From the NCBI GenBank assembly GCA_029225065.1, contig JAQXVT010000053.1, forward strand, positions 1 through 64,000: DNA of 64,000 nt, read 5' to 3'. This stretch comes from Lachnospiraceae bacterium (GTDB lineage Bacteria > Bacillota > Clostridia > Lachnospirales > Lachnospiraceae). The position numbers and the translations under genes were made by a program. Shown one piece after another: positions 17,797-25,507 of the stretch (positions are counted from its first letter, which is position 1; the number at the start of each line of letters is the position of its first letter). Below the pieces are notes generated by a model, which was not told the DNA's origin, ran no database searches, and saw only the letters and a list, made by a program, of their open reading frames with translations.

Positions 17797-18267
17797 CTAA
17801 TTGAACGGAAGCTCTTCGTCGATTCCGTCCGGGATGTTCATGAATCCATCTCCTGACGATGCACTCGCCGGTGACGGCATCGGAGCTGCATGACTCGGTG
17901 ACGGTGCCTGACGCATCATGCTGCCGCCTTCTGAGGATGCTGACTTGCTCTCTGCGAACTCCTGATCTTCCACTACTACATCCGTTGTATAGACTTTCTG
18001 GCCATCCCGGTTCGTATAACTGCCTGTCTGGATACGGCCGGTAATTACGATCTTCGTACCCTGACGAAGATATTTCTCTGCAAATTCTGCACTTCTGCCG
18101 AATGCCACGCAGCCGATAAAATCTGCACTGGAACCCGAATCGCCGTCGCGGCGAAATCTGCGGTCAACAGCCAGTGTATATCTTGCAATTGCCATGGAGT
18201 TATCCCCTGCGGAATAACGAACTTCAGGGTCTCTGGTTAAACGTCCCATTAAGATGACTTTATTCAT
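17797..18267 (-). CDS. ssb: Single-stranded DNA-binding protein
   Basis: 156 residues with an N-terminal OB fold (MNKVILMGRLTRDPEVRYS, FIGCVAFGRSAEFAEKYLRQGTKIVITGRIQTGSYTNRDG), a Ser/Pro/Ala-rich flexible tail and the acidic tip IDEELPFN. It coats ssDNA and recruits replication and repair proteins through the tip. It lies between rpsF and rpsR, as in most Firmicutes. Confidence 0.98.
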   Translation of the reverse strand: MNKVILMGRLTRDPEVRYSAGDNSMAIARYTLAVDRRFRRDGDSGSSADFIGCVAFGRSAEFAEKYLRQGTKIVITGRIQTGSYTNRDGQKVYTTDVVVEDQEFAESKSASSEGGSMMRQAPSPSHAAPMPSPASASSGDGFMNIPDGIDEELPFN

Positions 18268-18286
18268 TTGATCTCCTCTTTTCTAT

Positions 18287-18574
18287 TTATGCATCCTGTC
18301 TAACGCATAAATATCTGATGACATTTTCCATGATACGGATCCGTCTTTCAACTTCTGCCGGACATGTTGCATCAGCTTCGAAGCGAACAAAGTAGTAAAA
18401 TCCTTCACGCATTTTCTGGATTTCATAAGCGAGCTTCTTCTTGCCCCACTCTTCTACCTCTGTTACAGTACCGCCAAAACGGGTAATGTACTCTTTTACT
18501 TTCTCGATTGTAGCGGCTCTGTCTTCGTCTTCAATCTTTGCGCTGACAACCACTGCTAACTCATACTTGTTCAT
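18287..18574 (-). CDS. rpsF: 30S ribosomal protein S6
   Basis: 95 residues: MNKYELAVVVSAKIEDEDRAATIEKVKEYITRFGGTVTEVEEWGKKKLAYEIQKMREGFYYFVRFEA, the bS6 ferredoxin-like fold. It pairs with S18 on the 30S platform. First gene of the rpsF-ssb-rpsR operon, with AAGGAGG nine bases before the ATG and a hairpin leader that may bind the S6:S18 complex for feedback control. Confidence 0.98.
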   Translation of the reverse strand: MNKYELAVVVSAKIEDEDRAATIEKVKEYITRFGGTVTEVEEWGKKKLAYEIQKMREGFYYFVRFEADATCPAEVERRIRIMENVIRYLCVRQDA

Positions 18575-18586
18575 GCTTTCGCACCT

Positions 18587-18625
18587 CCTTGTGGTCTCTG
18601 GCCCCTTTTCGTGAAAGGAGCAAGG
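18587..18625 (-). promoter_or_regulatory. Candidate S6:S18 autoregulatory leader hairpin of rpsF
   Basis: On the minus strand CCTTG...CAAGG closes a structure that contains CTCCTTT-CACG-AAAAGGGG as an inner stem with a one-sided bulge CCAGAGACCA. It ends just before the Shine-Dalgarno sequence. rpsF leaders in many bacteria carry a bulged hairpin that mimics the S6:S18 site of 16S rRNA. The position and bulged shape fit, but I could not confirm the conserved CCG element in its exact place. Confidence 0.4.
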
Positions 18626-18646
18626 AATTAAAAATCATATCACGAG

Positions 18647-18787
18647 GAGTTATTATACCATAAAAAAAGTAGAAAGACAAGCCTTTTTTTTGCCTGTTTT
18701 CCCACTTTCTTGTTTTTGTCTGGCGGACACATCACACCGACGGAATACGCAGCATTTTGAATGTCGGCTCTGAACCGATAATAACTC
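18647..18787. repeat. Palindromic intergenic repeat, family 1 copy A
   Basis: GAGTTATTAT at 18647-18656 and ATAATAACTC at 18778-18787 are perfect terminal inverted repeats. Next to the right end, on the minus strand, is GGTTCAGAGCCGACATTCA, which is shared with copy B (GTTCAGAGTCAACCTTCA), followed by a GTGTCCGCCAGAC block also seen in B and C. The right end reaches one base into the DUF951 coding region's terminal codon. Confidence 0.6.
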
Positions 18788-18989
18788 AGTTCTTTTTTTC
18801 TCCAGCCACGTTTTTCAGCTCCCGTGTATTCTTTTCCACCTGGCGTCGCGGCATCATGACCTGATGACCGCATCCCATGCATTTCAGGCGAAAGTCCGCA
18901 CCCACGCGAAGAATTTCCCACTCCTGACTCCCGCACGGATGCTGCTTTTTCAGTTTAACGATGTCTCCTACTTCGTATTCCATTGGCAT
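18786..18989 (-). CDS. DUF951 family small protein
   Basis: I choose the ATG at 18989 because AAAGGGG precedes it by four bases; the track ORF starts upstream. The 67-residue product MPMEYEVGDIVKLKKQHPCGSQEWEILRVGADFRLKCMGCGHQVMMPRRQVEKN is the DUF951 family, a small SH3-like/beta-barrel protein with a C-x2-C pair and a conserved KKxHPCG. Its function is unknown. In Firmicutes it is often found just upstream of rpsF or near mechanosensitive channel genes, and here it is the next gene upstream of rpsF. The proteins are probably cytosolic and may bind nucleic acid or zinc; that is inference. Confidence 0.92.
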   Translation of the reverse strand: MPMEYEVGDIVKLKKQHPCGSQEWEILRVGADFRLKCMGCGHQVMMPRRQVEKNTRELKNVAGEKKN

Positions 18990-19125
18990 CGCGCCCCTTT
19001 CTGTTACGTTCTGCTTCATTGGACAGATATTCCATGGTCGTCTCCATGTCTATCAAAAATTTTCCATACTTACCTGCCTGACTCACTTTGTTTCCTTTAG
19101 CAGCACCAATATCATCTGTTTTTTC

Positions 19126-19860
19126 TTATACTTCTTTGATTTCCAGCGCCCCGAGCACCTTTCCGATACTCTCCGCGATCAGCAGATCTGCCTGTTCATC
19201 CCGCGGCGTCGGCGATTTGTTGATCACGACGAGATATTTGCCGCGGAAGTAATCGATCAGACCTGCGGCCGGATACACGGAAAGCGAGGTTCCGCCGATA
19301 ATCAGCGCATCCGCATTTGTGATGTGATAGATCGAATCCTGAATCGTTTTCTGATCCAGTCCCTCCTCATACAACACGACATCCGGCTTGATGATACCGC
19401 CGCAGGTGCAGTGCGGTACGTCCTCCCGGTTTTCCAGAAGTGCTTTTGCATCGTAAAATTTTGCACAGCGCTGACAGTAATTGCGGTGAATGCTTCCGTG
19501 CAGCTCCAACACCGTTTTACTTCCCGCTTTCTGATGCAGACCATCAATGTTCTGCGTCACGATTGCCCGGAGCCTTCCCTTTTGCTCCATCTCCGCCAGC
19601 TTTTTGTGCGCCATGTTTGGTTCCACATCAAGAATCAGCATTTTGTCCCGGTAAAATCGGTAAAATTCCTCTGTGTTTCGTTTAAAAAAGGTATGGCTCA
19701 AAATCGTCTCCGGCGGATAATCATATTTCATATGGTAAAGTCCGTCCACGCTGCGGAAATCCGGTATCCCACTCTCAGTCGATACGCCCGCACCGCCAAA
19801 AAATACGATGTTGCTGCAGGTTTCCACGATCTCCTGCAGCTTTGCAAGTTTGTCTTCCAT
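19126..19860 (-). CDS. NAD-dependent protein deacylase (sirtuin)
   Basis: The likely start is the ATG at 19860 (MEDKLAKLQEIVE), behind GAAAGGAAG; the track ORF extends 27 residues further. The 244-residue protein has the sirtuin NAD site GGAGVSTESGIPDFRS (near 27), TQNIDGLHQKAG (near 105), the catalytic His in ELHGS, a four-Cys zinc site (CQRC...CTCG) and GTSLSVYPAAGLIDYF. It removes acyl groups from lysines while consuming NAD+. It is transcribed alone. A tyrosine-arginine pair (YxxR in FYRFYRDKM) in the substrate pocket region would favour a SIRT5-type desuccinylase, but this needs alignment. Confidence 0.95.
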   Translation of the reverse strand: MEDKLAKLQEIVETCSNIVFFGGAGVSTESGIPDFRSVDGLYHMKYDYPPETILSHTFFKRNTEEFYRFYRDKMLILDVEPNMAHKKLAEMEQKGRLRAIVTQNIDGLHQKAGSKTVLELHGSIHRNYCQRCAKFYDAKALLENREDVPHCTCGGIIKPDVVLYEEGLDQKTIQDSIYHITNADALIIGGTSLSVYPAAGLIDYFRGKYLVVINKSPTPRDEQADLLIAESIGKVLGALEIKEV

Positions 19861-20020
19861 ACCAGTCGCTTCCTTTCTGTTTTTTTTATTTCTTTTCTGC
19901 TTTTCCCGCAGTACTATTCTTTTTCCGCTCACAGGTACCACGCATCACAGTCTGCCTTACCGCCTGCAATCACATAGTCTTTGAACTGCTCTTTATCCAT
20001 TTCAGAAGCTTTTCTTCCCT

Positions 20021-21070
20021 TTACTTCGCAGTGCTGCTTCCACTCTCCGTCTGCGCCTCATCCGTCTTCGACGCATACACCTGTGCCAGCTTGCCCATCA
20101 CCACAAACCGGGTCGAATCATCGCCGGTACACGTCGACAGTGTCACCACGCGGTCCTCCCGCGTGACCTCGACTCCCGTATTGTCCACAACAGAGCTCGA
20201 AAATGCCTGATTTACAAACTGATTAAACTCATCCTCCGTGAAGGTGATCTGATAGGTCAGGCCGATCTTGTTGACCACGGATGCGGAAAAGATGCGGTAC
20301 TGATAGATCAGATCCGGGGTGTAAATCCAGAAATATTTGCTCTTTTTGAAGACATCCGGATCGTTGTAATTTTTCAGCTTTCCGAACATCGAACCGTTCT
20401 TCATGTTGTGACCGTAGATGATCGTATTCTGATCAGTGAGGTCTGCTTCGTTGTCGCAGTTCATAAAGAGACAGCCTGCAAAATTGTCGGTCCTCTCAAA
20501 CGTCCGGTGCAGATAGTAGTCATTGTCCTCGCCCTGCACGACCGGGTAGGAAATATCCAGCGCCCGAATACGCAGCCAGCCGACGATATCCTCGTTTACT
20601 GCTTTCAGCTGATCGAAATCGATCGGATTGCGCATCATTGGAACCGTGACTTCTTCCCCATTTTCTTCTATTGTTTTTAACGTTTTTCCGGTGATCGACT
20701 GTACTGCAGACGCATCCTTCAGCGTATCATCGTCATCGAGTGCATCATAGTCGCCGGTGCCCTGCCCGTCTACCGTATAGCTGCTCTCCAGATTGTCGTA
20801 CTCATCCGAACCCTGCTTGTAATTCTTGTAAAATCCATACAGTGTCCACCCGGAATACAGGAACACGCCAAGTGCAATGATCATCAGAAGAAAACGCAGG
20901 ACATCGCCGAACGTCCTCTTTCTCTTTTTCTTTTTGTTCGTGTGCACTTCCCGGTACGGGATTTCGCCGTTCCCATAAGGAGCTCCATTTTTTCCGTAGC
21001 CGCGCGGATCCTGCCCGCCGTCATGCACACCGCTGCTGTTTTGCCTGCCCCTGTCATCTCTGTCATTCAT
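20021..21070 (-). CDS. srtB: Class B sortase
   Basis: The start at 21070 (MNDRDDRGRQNSS) has CAGGAG upstream; the track ORF is 27 residues longer. The 349-residue product has a long charged N-terminal tail, a transmembrane helix (about 62-82), an acidic spacer (YDALDDDDTLKD) and the class B sortase fold. Catalytic His is in TIIYGHNMKNGSMFG, Cys in VTLSTCTGDDSTRFVVMG, and Arg in the same stretch. It joins surface proteins to peptidoglycan. No protein with an obvious sorting motif is encoded nearby, and the GH43 and beta-helix proteins in this window lack one, so its substrates lie elsewhere. Confidence 0.95.
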   Translation of the reverse strand: MNDRDDRGRQNSSGVHDGGQDPRGYGKNGAPYGNGEIPYREVHTNKKKKRKRTFGDVLRFLLMIIALGVFLYSGWTLYGFYKNYKQGSDEYDNLESSYTVDGQGTGDYDALDDDDTLKDASAVQSITGKTLKTIEENGEEVTVPMMRNPIDFDQLKAVNEDIVGWLRIRALDISYPVVQGEDNDYYLHRTFERTDNFAGCLFMNCDNEADLTDQNTIIYGHNMKNGSMFGKLKNYNDPDVFKKSKYFWIYTPDLIYQYRIFSASVVNKIGLTYQITFTEDEFNQFVNQAFSSSVVDNTGVEVTREDRVVTLSTCTGDDSTRFVVMGKLAQVYASKTDEAQTESGSSTAK

Positions 21071-21101
21071 TTTTTCATCACTCCTGTCAGATTCTGATAT
21101 A

Positions 21102-21197
21102 TGGTAACTCTTAACCGCCAGATAATTTTTTATCCGGCGAATACGCTCCACTGATGAAATGTACTGAATTTTGAAGGTTGACTCTGAACTATTACCA
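21102..21197. repeat. Palindromic intergenic repeat, family 1 copy B
   Basis: TGGTAA (21102-21107) and TTACCA (21192-21197) bound the element. Read on the minus strand it contains GTTCAGAGTCAACCTTCAAA followed by GTATTCGCCGGATAAAAAA, closely matching copy A over about 65 bases with a similar spacing. It sits between the VanS-like kinase gene and the sortase gene and contains no ORF. Confidence 0.6.
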
Positions 21198-21199
21198 CT

Positions 21200-22348
21200 T
21201 TACCGTAAGATTCTTTTTTCCTGACCGACCGGCGGAAACGTCACAATGAACCGCGTATTTTTCTGGTCGCTTGCCGCTGTGATTGTGCCGCCGTGCAGCT
21301 CCACAACCTGTTTTGCGATTGCCAGGCCGAGTCCGGAGCCTCCTGTTTTGCTCGAACGGGAATCATCCGCACGGTAGAAACGTTCAAAAATCATCTCCAG
21401 TTTTTTCTGCGGAATCTGCGGCCCCTCATTCGTAAAGACGATCGTCGTCCTTCCATGGCCGCCGCGCGCCTGAATCAGGATCTGCGTATTCTCACTGCCG
21501 TACGCGGCCGCATTGCGCAGCAGATTTTCAAATACGCGCGCCAGCTTATCCGGATCGCCCTCGATCATCAGTCCCTCCTGTGCATCGACCGCACACGTCA
21601 TTCCCTTTTTCTGCAGCATGCCATAATTTTCATCTGCGATCTGCTCAAGAAAAATGGAAAGATCCATCTCCTGTTTTTCAAGCACAAAGTCCTGGAGATT
21701 AAATTTTGTGATATCAAAAAATTCATTGATCAGCTCTTCAAGGCGAAGCGCTTTCTCCAGTGTGATATGCGTATATTTTGCCCGCTCAGAAGGATCCATA
21801 TCCGGCTGATTTTCCAGCATCGTCAGATAGGCGACCACCGATGTCAGCGGAGTGCGCAGATCATGTGCCAGATACGCAACCAGCTCATTCTTTTTCTGCT
21901 CGCTGACCGCCGCCTCCTTTTCCCTGCGCAAAAGCTCTCCCTTCAGCTCCTCGAGCTGTCCGGTAAGAGACAGCAGCTCTTCCGGCAGCACCACCGGAGC
22001 TTCAGGCGCATGTTCCACCTGATCGAGCGCACTGCTGATATCACTCAAATATGCTGTCATACGGCTTACCGCAATCACAAACAGCGTGCCGACGGAGACT
22101 ATACAGCCAAGCAGTCCAATGCACTGCTTATTGTTTACCACCATGCTCTTAAACAGCTCCTCCGCTTCTTTGTACGTCATTCCCCTCACATAGACCAGCA
22201 GCTGCACTGCCGCTTCTGTGACCAGCGTTCCAAGCACGCTTTGTGCCGCCAGAGAAAATACGCCGTACCATACCGCGGATGCCAGAATGAATACGGCAAA
22301 TGCTCGCAGCAGAATCTTTTTGCGGAATCTGCGATACTCATTTTTCAA
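21200..22348 (-). CDS. Sensor histidine kinase, VanS-like
   Basis: 382 residues with two transmembrane helices (about 14-36 and 72-92) flanking a short external loop. A HAMP-like linker and HisKA follow (LVAYLAHDLRTPLTSVVAYLTML near 160), then HATPase with N-box ENLLRNAAAYG and SKTGGSGLGLAIAKQVVELHGG. This resembles VanS and related clostridial kinases, but no vanH-A-X resistance genes lie in the window, so a vancomycin role is not implied. It overlaps the response regulator gene by 11 bases. Confidence 0.93.
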   Translation of the reverse strand: MKNEYRRFRKKILLRAFAVFILASAVWYGVFSLAAQSVLGTLVTEAAVQLLVYVRGMTYKEAEELFKSMVVNNKQCIGLLGCIVSVGTLFVIAVSRMTAYLSDISSALDQVEHAPEAPVVLPEELLSLTGQLEELKGELLRREKEAAVSEQKKNELVAYLAHDLRTPLTSVVAYLTMLENQPDMDPSERAKYTHITLEKALRLEELINEFFDITKFNLQDFVLEKQEMDLSIFLEQIADENYGMLQKKGMTCAVDAQEGLMIEGDPDKLARVFENLLRNAAAYGSENTQILIQARGGHGRTTIVFTNEGPQIPQKKLEMIFERFYRADDSRSSKTGGSGLGLAIAKQVVELHGGTITAASDQKNTRFIVTFPPVGQEKRILR

Positions 22349-23033
22349 TTTTATATCCTACTCCCCAGACGGTCTTGATGAAATCGCTCTTGCGTGTTCC
22401 GTCGCCCATCTTTTCACGCAGATGCCGGATGTGTACCATCACCGTATTATTGCTGTTTTTGAAATACTTTTCCTTCCAGATCTGCTCAAAAAGCTGTTCG
22501 GAACTGATCACCTTGCCCCGGTTTGAACAAAGCAGCCAGAGAATATCAAATTCGATCGGGGTCAGGACCAGTTCTTTCTCGTTGTAGGTGCACTCGTGCG
22601 TGTCACGGTTCATCACCAGTCCGGCAAAATCGATTATATTTTCCTGCTGCTTTACGTTGTCGTTGTATTTTGTATAGCGGCGCATCTGTGCCTTGACGCG
22701 CGCCACAAGCTCGAGCGGATTGAACGGCTTTGGGATGTAATCGTCTGCACCGAGTGTCAGACCTGTGATCTTGTCGGTGTCCTCCGTCTTTGCGGTCAGC
22801 ATAATCACCGGAAACCGATAGCTTTCCCTGATTTTCTGCAGAACTGCAAATCCGTCCATATCCGGAAGCATGACATCCAGAAGTGCCAGCATCGGCGCTT
22901 CCGCTTCGACCTTTCGAAGTGCCTCGCGGCCGGTAAATGCAAGCTCCACCTCATAGCCTTCATTTCTCAGGTACAGTGCAATCACCTCAGCGATCTCCCG
23001 TTCATCGTCGAGTACCAGTATTTTATTGTTCAT
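22338..23033 (-). CDS. OmpR-family response regulator, VanR-like
   Basis: 231 residues. The receiver (KILVLDDEREIAEVIALYL, acceptor Asp in LALLDVMLPDMDGFAVL, Lys in DDYIPKPFNPLEL) precedes an OmpR winged helix (LTPIEFDILWLLCSNRGKVISSEQLFEQIWKEKYFKNSNNTVMVHIRHLREKM...TVWGVGYKI). It is the first gene of the pair; the kinase follows. A perfect GCAGGCACG-TTTC-CGTGCCTGC hairpin at 23047-23068 lies between it and asnS, without a T-tract on the minus strand. Confidence 0.95.
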   Translation of the reverse strand: MNNKILVLDDEREIAEVIALYLRNEGYEVELAFTGREALRKVEAEAPMLALLDVMLPDMDGFAVLQKIRESYRFPVIMLTAKTEDTDKITGLTLGADDYIPKPFNPLELVARVKAQMRRYTKYNDNVKQQENIIDFAGLVMNRDTHECTYNEKELVLTPIEFDILWLLCSNRGKVISSEQLFEQIWKEKYFKNSNNTVMVHIRHLREKMGDGTRKSDFIKTVWGVGYKIEK

Positions 23034-23085
23034 ACGAAATCCTTATCTGCAGGCACGTTTCCGTGCCTGCTTTTGCTGCTGCTTT

Positions 23086-24474
23086 TTACTCGCAGTTGCC
23101 AACGGTACGCGGGTACGGCAGTACGTCGCGGATATTTGCCATGCCGGTCAGATACATCACGCAGCGCTCAAATCCAAGTCCGAAACCTGCATGTCTCGTG
23201 GAACCGTATTTTCTGAGGTCCATATAATAACGGTAATCCTCCTCACGCATGCCAAGCTCATGGATTCTTGCCGCCAGCTTATCGAAATCGTCCTCTCTCT
23301 GGCTGCCGCCGATGATCTCGCCGATGCCAGGTACAAGGCAGTCCATTGCCGCTACGGTCTTGCCATCCTCGTTCATCTTCATATAGAAGGCCTTGATCTC
23401 CTTCGGATAATCCGTCACGAACAGCGGGCGTTTGTAAATCTGCTCGGTCAGATAACGCTCATGCTCAGTCTGCAGGTCGCAGCCCCAGGATACCTTGTAT
23501 TCAAATTTGTCGTTGTGCTTCTCCAGAATCTCAATCGCCTCTGTGTAGGTCACATGTCCGAACTCGGAGTTCAGCACGTGGTTCAGACGGTCAATCAGTC
23601 CCTTGTCCACGAAGGAATTGAAGAAATTCATCTCTTCCGGTGCATGCTCCAGCACGTAACTGATGAGGTACTTGATCATATCCTCTGCCAGACGCATATC
23701 ATCATTCAGATCCGCAAACGCGATCTCCGGCTCGATCATCCAGAACTCAGCCGCATGACGTGCGGTGTTTGAATTTTCCGCACGGAACGTCGGTCCAAAG
23801 GTATAAACGTTGCGGAATGCCTGTGCGAATGTCTCGACATCCAGCTGGCCGCTTACGGTCAGGTTTGTCATTTTTCCGAAGAAATCCTGTGAAAAGTCTA
23901 CCTTTCCGTCTTTATCCTTCGGGATATTGTTCAGGTCCATCGTCGTAACCTGGAACATCTCGCCTGCACCCTCGCAGTCGCTTCCTGTGATGATCGGTGT
24001 ATGCACGTATACAAATCCTCTTTCCTGGAAGAACTGATGAATCGCGTAAGCGATCAGGGAACGCACGCGGAACACTGCCTGGAAAGTATTCGTACGTGGA
24101 CGCAGATGCGGAACGGTACGCAGGTACTCCAGAGAGTGACGTTTTTTCTGCATCGGATAATCCGATGTGGAAGCGCCCTCGAGTTCTACCTTTGCCGCCT
24201 GAATCTCAAACGGCTGCTTTGCGTTCGGCGTCTCCACCAGCGTACCGGTAACAATCACTGCTGCTCCGACGTTCATTTTGCAGATGTCAGCAAAATTTTC
24301 AAGCTGATCGGAGTACACAATCTGAAGTGTCTCAAAAAACGTACCGTCATGCAGTACGATAAATCCAAAGGTCTTTGAATCACGGTTGCTGCGCACCCAA
24401 CCTCCTACTGTGATCTCTTTTCCCACGTAGGACGCGCGGTCGTGATACAATTCTCTTACCGTAGTAAATTCCAT
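23086..24474 (-). CDS. asnS: Asparaginyl-tRNA synthetase
   Basis: 462 residues, standard bacterial AsnRS length. An N-terminal OB anticodon-binding domain ([23 protein letters not shown]) is followed by the class II catalytic core with motif 2 ([25 protein letters not shown]) and motif 3 ([28 protein letters not shown]). It charges tRNA-Asn with asparagine. A sigma-A promoter is 115 bases upstream; no T-box leader is visible. Confidence 0.98.
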   Translation of the reverse strand: MEFTTVRELYHDRASYVGKEITVGGWVRSNRDSKTFGFIVLHDGTFFETLQIVYSDQLENFADICKMNVGAAVIVTGTLVETPNAKQPFEIQAAKVELEGASTSDYPMQKKRHSLEYLRTVPHLRPRTNTFQAVFRVRSLIAYAIHQFFQERGFVYVHTPIITGSDCEGAGEMFQVTTMDLNNIPKDKDGKVDFSQDFFGKMTNLTVSGQLDVETFAQAFRNVYTFGPTFRAENSNTARHAAEFWMIEPEIAFADLNDDMRLAEDMIKYLISYVLEHAPEEMNFFNSFVDKGLIDRLNHVLNSEFGHVTYTEAIEILEKHNDKFEYKVSWGCDLQTEHERYLTEQIYKRPLFVTDYPKEIKAFYMKMNEDGKTVAAMDCLVPGIGEIIGGSQREDDFDKLAARIHELGMREEDYRYYMDLRKYGSTRHAGFGLGFERCVMYLTGMANIRDVLPYPRTVGNCE

Positions 24475-24588
24475 TTTTTTGTTCTCCTATCTTTTTCTTT
24501 CCGGAGACTGCCGACAGCCGGAAAAAAAAACGGCCTGCACCATTTTTCACACACTATGCCCCGTCTCGCCACGCAGTCTGTTTGACCT

Positions 24589-24617
24589 ATTATAGCCTCT
24601 TTTGCAGGGGACTGCAA
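24589..24617 (-). promoter_or_regulatory. Promoter of asnS
   Basis: On the minus strand TTGCAG, a 17-base spacer and TATAAT. The roughly 100-base leader contains a run of nine T and a CCGG-bounded hairpin but no T-box consensus. Confidence 0.65.
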
Positions 24618-24633
24618 GTTGAATCTGCTTCCT

Positions 24634-24722
24634 GTTCAGAGTCAGGTGAAATATCATACAGTGCCCGTAAAACGCTTGCGTTTTTTATGGTACTGTATGA
24701 TACTTCATCTGGCGGATACACC
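24634..24722. repeat. Palindromic intergenic repeat, family 1 copy C with long hairpin
   Basis: AGGTGAAATATCATACAGT (from 24644) pairs with ACTGTATGATACTTCATCT (to 24710), continuing through GTAAAACGC/GTTTTTTAT with a four-base loop, a hairpin of about 67 bases. The left flank GTTCAGAGTCAGG and right flank TCTGGCGGATACACCACA match the blocks of copies A and B. It lies between the divergent asnS and ECF sigma genes. Confidence 0.6.
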
Positions 24723-24727
24723 ACAGC

Positions 24728-24757
24728 TTGACAGAGTATTCTCCTCTTCTTTACAAT
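24728..24757 (+). promoter_or_regulatory. Possible sigma-A promoter of the ECF sigma gene
   Basis: TTGACA, an 18-base spacer and TACAAT lie about 170 bases before the sigma factor start. A nearer TGAAACGTTC at about 24848 could be part of an autoregulated ECF promoter, but its -10 is not clear. Confidence 0.45.
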
Positions 24758-24926
24758 CATTACAATATTTTTTTATTTTTCCTGCAACAATCCGGCCGTT
24801 TCCGCACACTTATATGTAGAACGGTAAATTTCACACCCTGAAATTCTGAAACGTTCAAATGTATTTTGTTTTGCGCAAAACCCGGTATGTTCTATATACC
24901 TTCACTTACTTAAAGGAGATTTTCAG

Positions 24927-25427
24927 ATGAATCAGACCACAGAGCTTGTCCGCCGGGCCGCATCCGGCGACGCGCATGCATTTGCCACGCTCTATTCCTT
25001 CATTTATAAGGATCTGTACCGTTTTTCTCTTTACACCCTGCAAAATCCGCAGGATGCCGAGGACGCGGTCAGCGAGGCGGTGCTTGACGCATTTTCAGGC
25101 ATCGGAGGACTTCGCGATCCGGCTGCATTTAAAAGCTGGATGTTCGCGATCCTGTCCGCCAAATGTAAGCAAAAAATCCGTCAGTATAAAAATGCCGACA
25201 GCGAGCTTTCCGAAGACCTCGCCGCAGATGACTGCAGTTTAAGCGAACAGACCGCTGTCCGACTCGCCTTTCATTCCCTTTCACCGCAGGACCGCCTGAT
25301 TCTCTCACTTCATCTCTTCGGCGGCTATACAAGCCAGGAGATCGGCGAGCAGTTGGAAATGCCAGCCGGAACAGTTCGTTCCAGACAGAGCCGTGCACTG
25401 CAAAAGCTGCAGACACTGCTTAGCTGA
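24927..25427 (+). CDS. ECF-type RNA polymerase sigma factor
   Basis: 166 residues with region 2 (ATLYSFIYKDLYRFSLYTLQNPQDAEDAVSEAVLDAF) and region 4 (LSPQDRLILSLHLFGGYTSQEIGEQLEMPAGTVRSRQSRALQKLQ). AAAGGAG is eight bases before the ATG. It redirects RNA polymerase to a stress or envelope regulon. The next gene, 80 bases on, encodes a membrane protein whose N-terminus is cytosolic, fitting an anti-sigma partner. The group is not one I can name; the pairing with a beta-propeller protein recurs in Clostridia. Confidence 0.94.
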   Translation: MNQTTELVRRAASGDAHAFATLYSFIYKDLYRFSLYTLQNPQDAEDAVSEAVLDAFSGIGGLRDPAAFKSWMFAILSAKCKQKIRQYKNADSELSEDLAADDCSLSEQTAVRLAFHSLSPQDRLILSLHLFGGYTSQEIGEQLEMPAGTVRSRQSRALQKLQTLLS

Positions 25428-25507
25428 CTGACGACAGTTCGCCTCCAGTCAGAGACAAAAGACTTTTGACCATGACATCATCATAATAGAAAGGATGACT
25501 TACTGAT

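Noticed and set aside
21200-23033. Vancomycin resistance locus
   Set aside because: The two-component pair resembles VanS/VanR but no vanH, ligase, vanX or vanY genes are nearby, and such pairs are common regulators in Clostridia.
24475-24600. T-box leader for asnS
   Set aside because: The spacer lacks the conserved AGGGTGGNACCGCG-type antiterminator sequence; only a T-run and a small hairpin are present.
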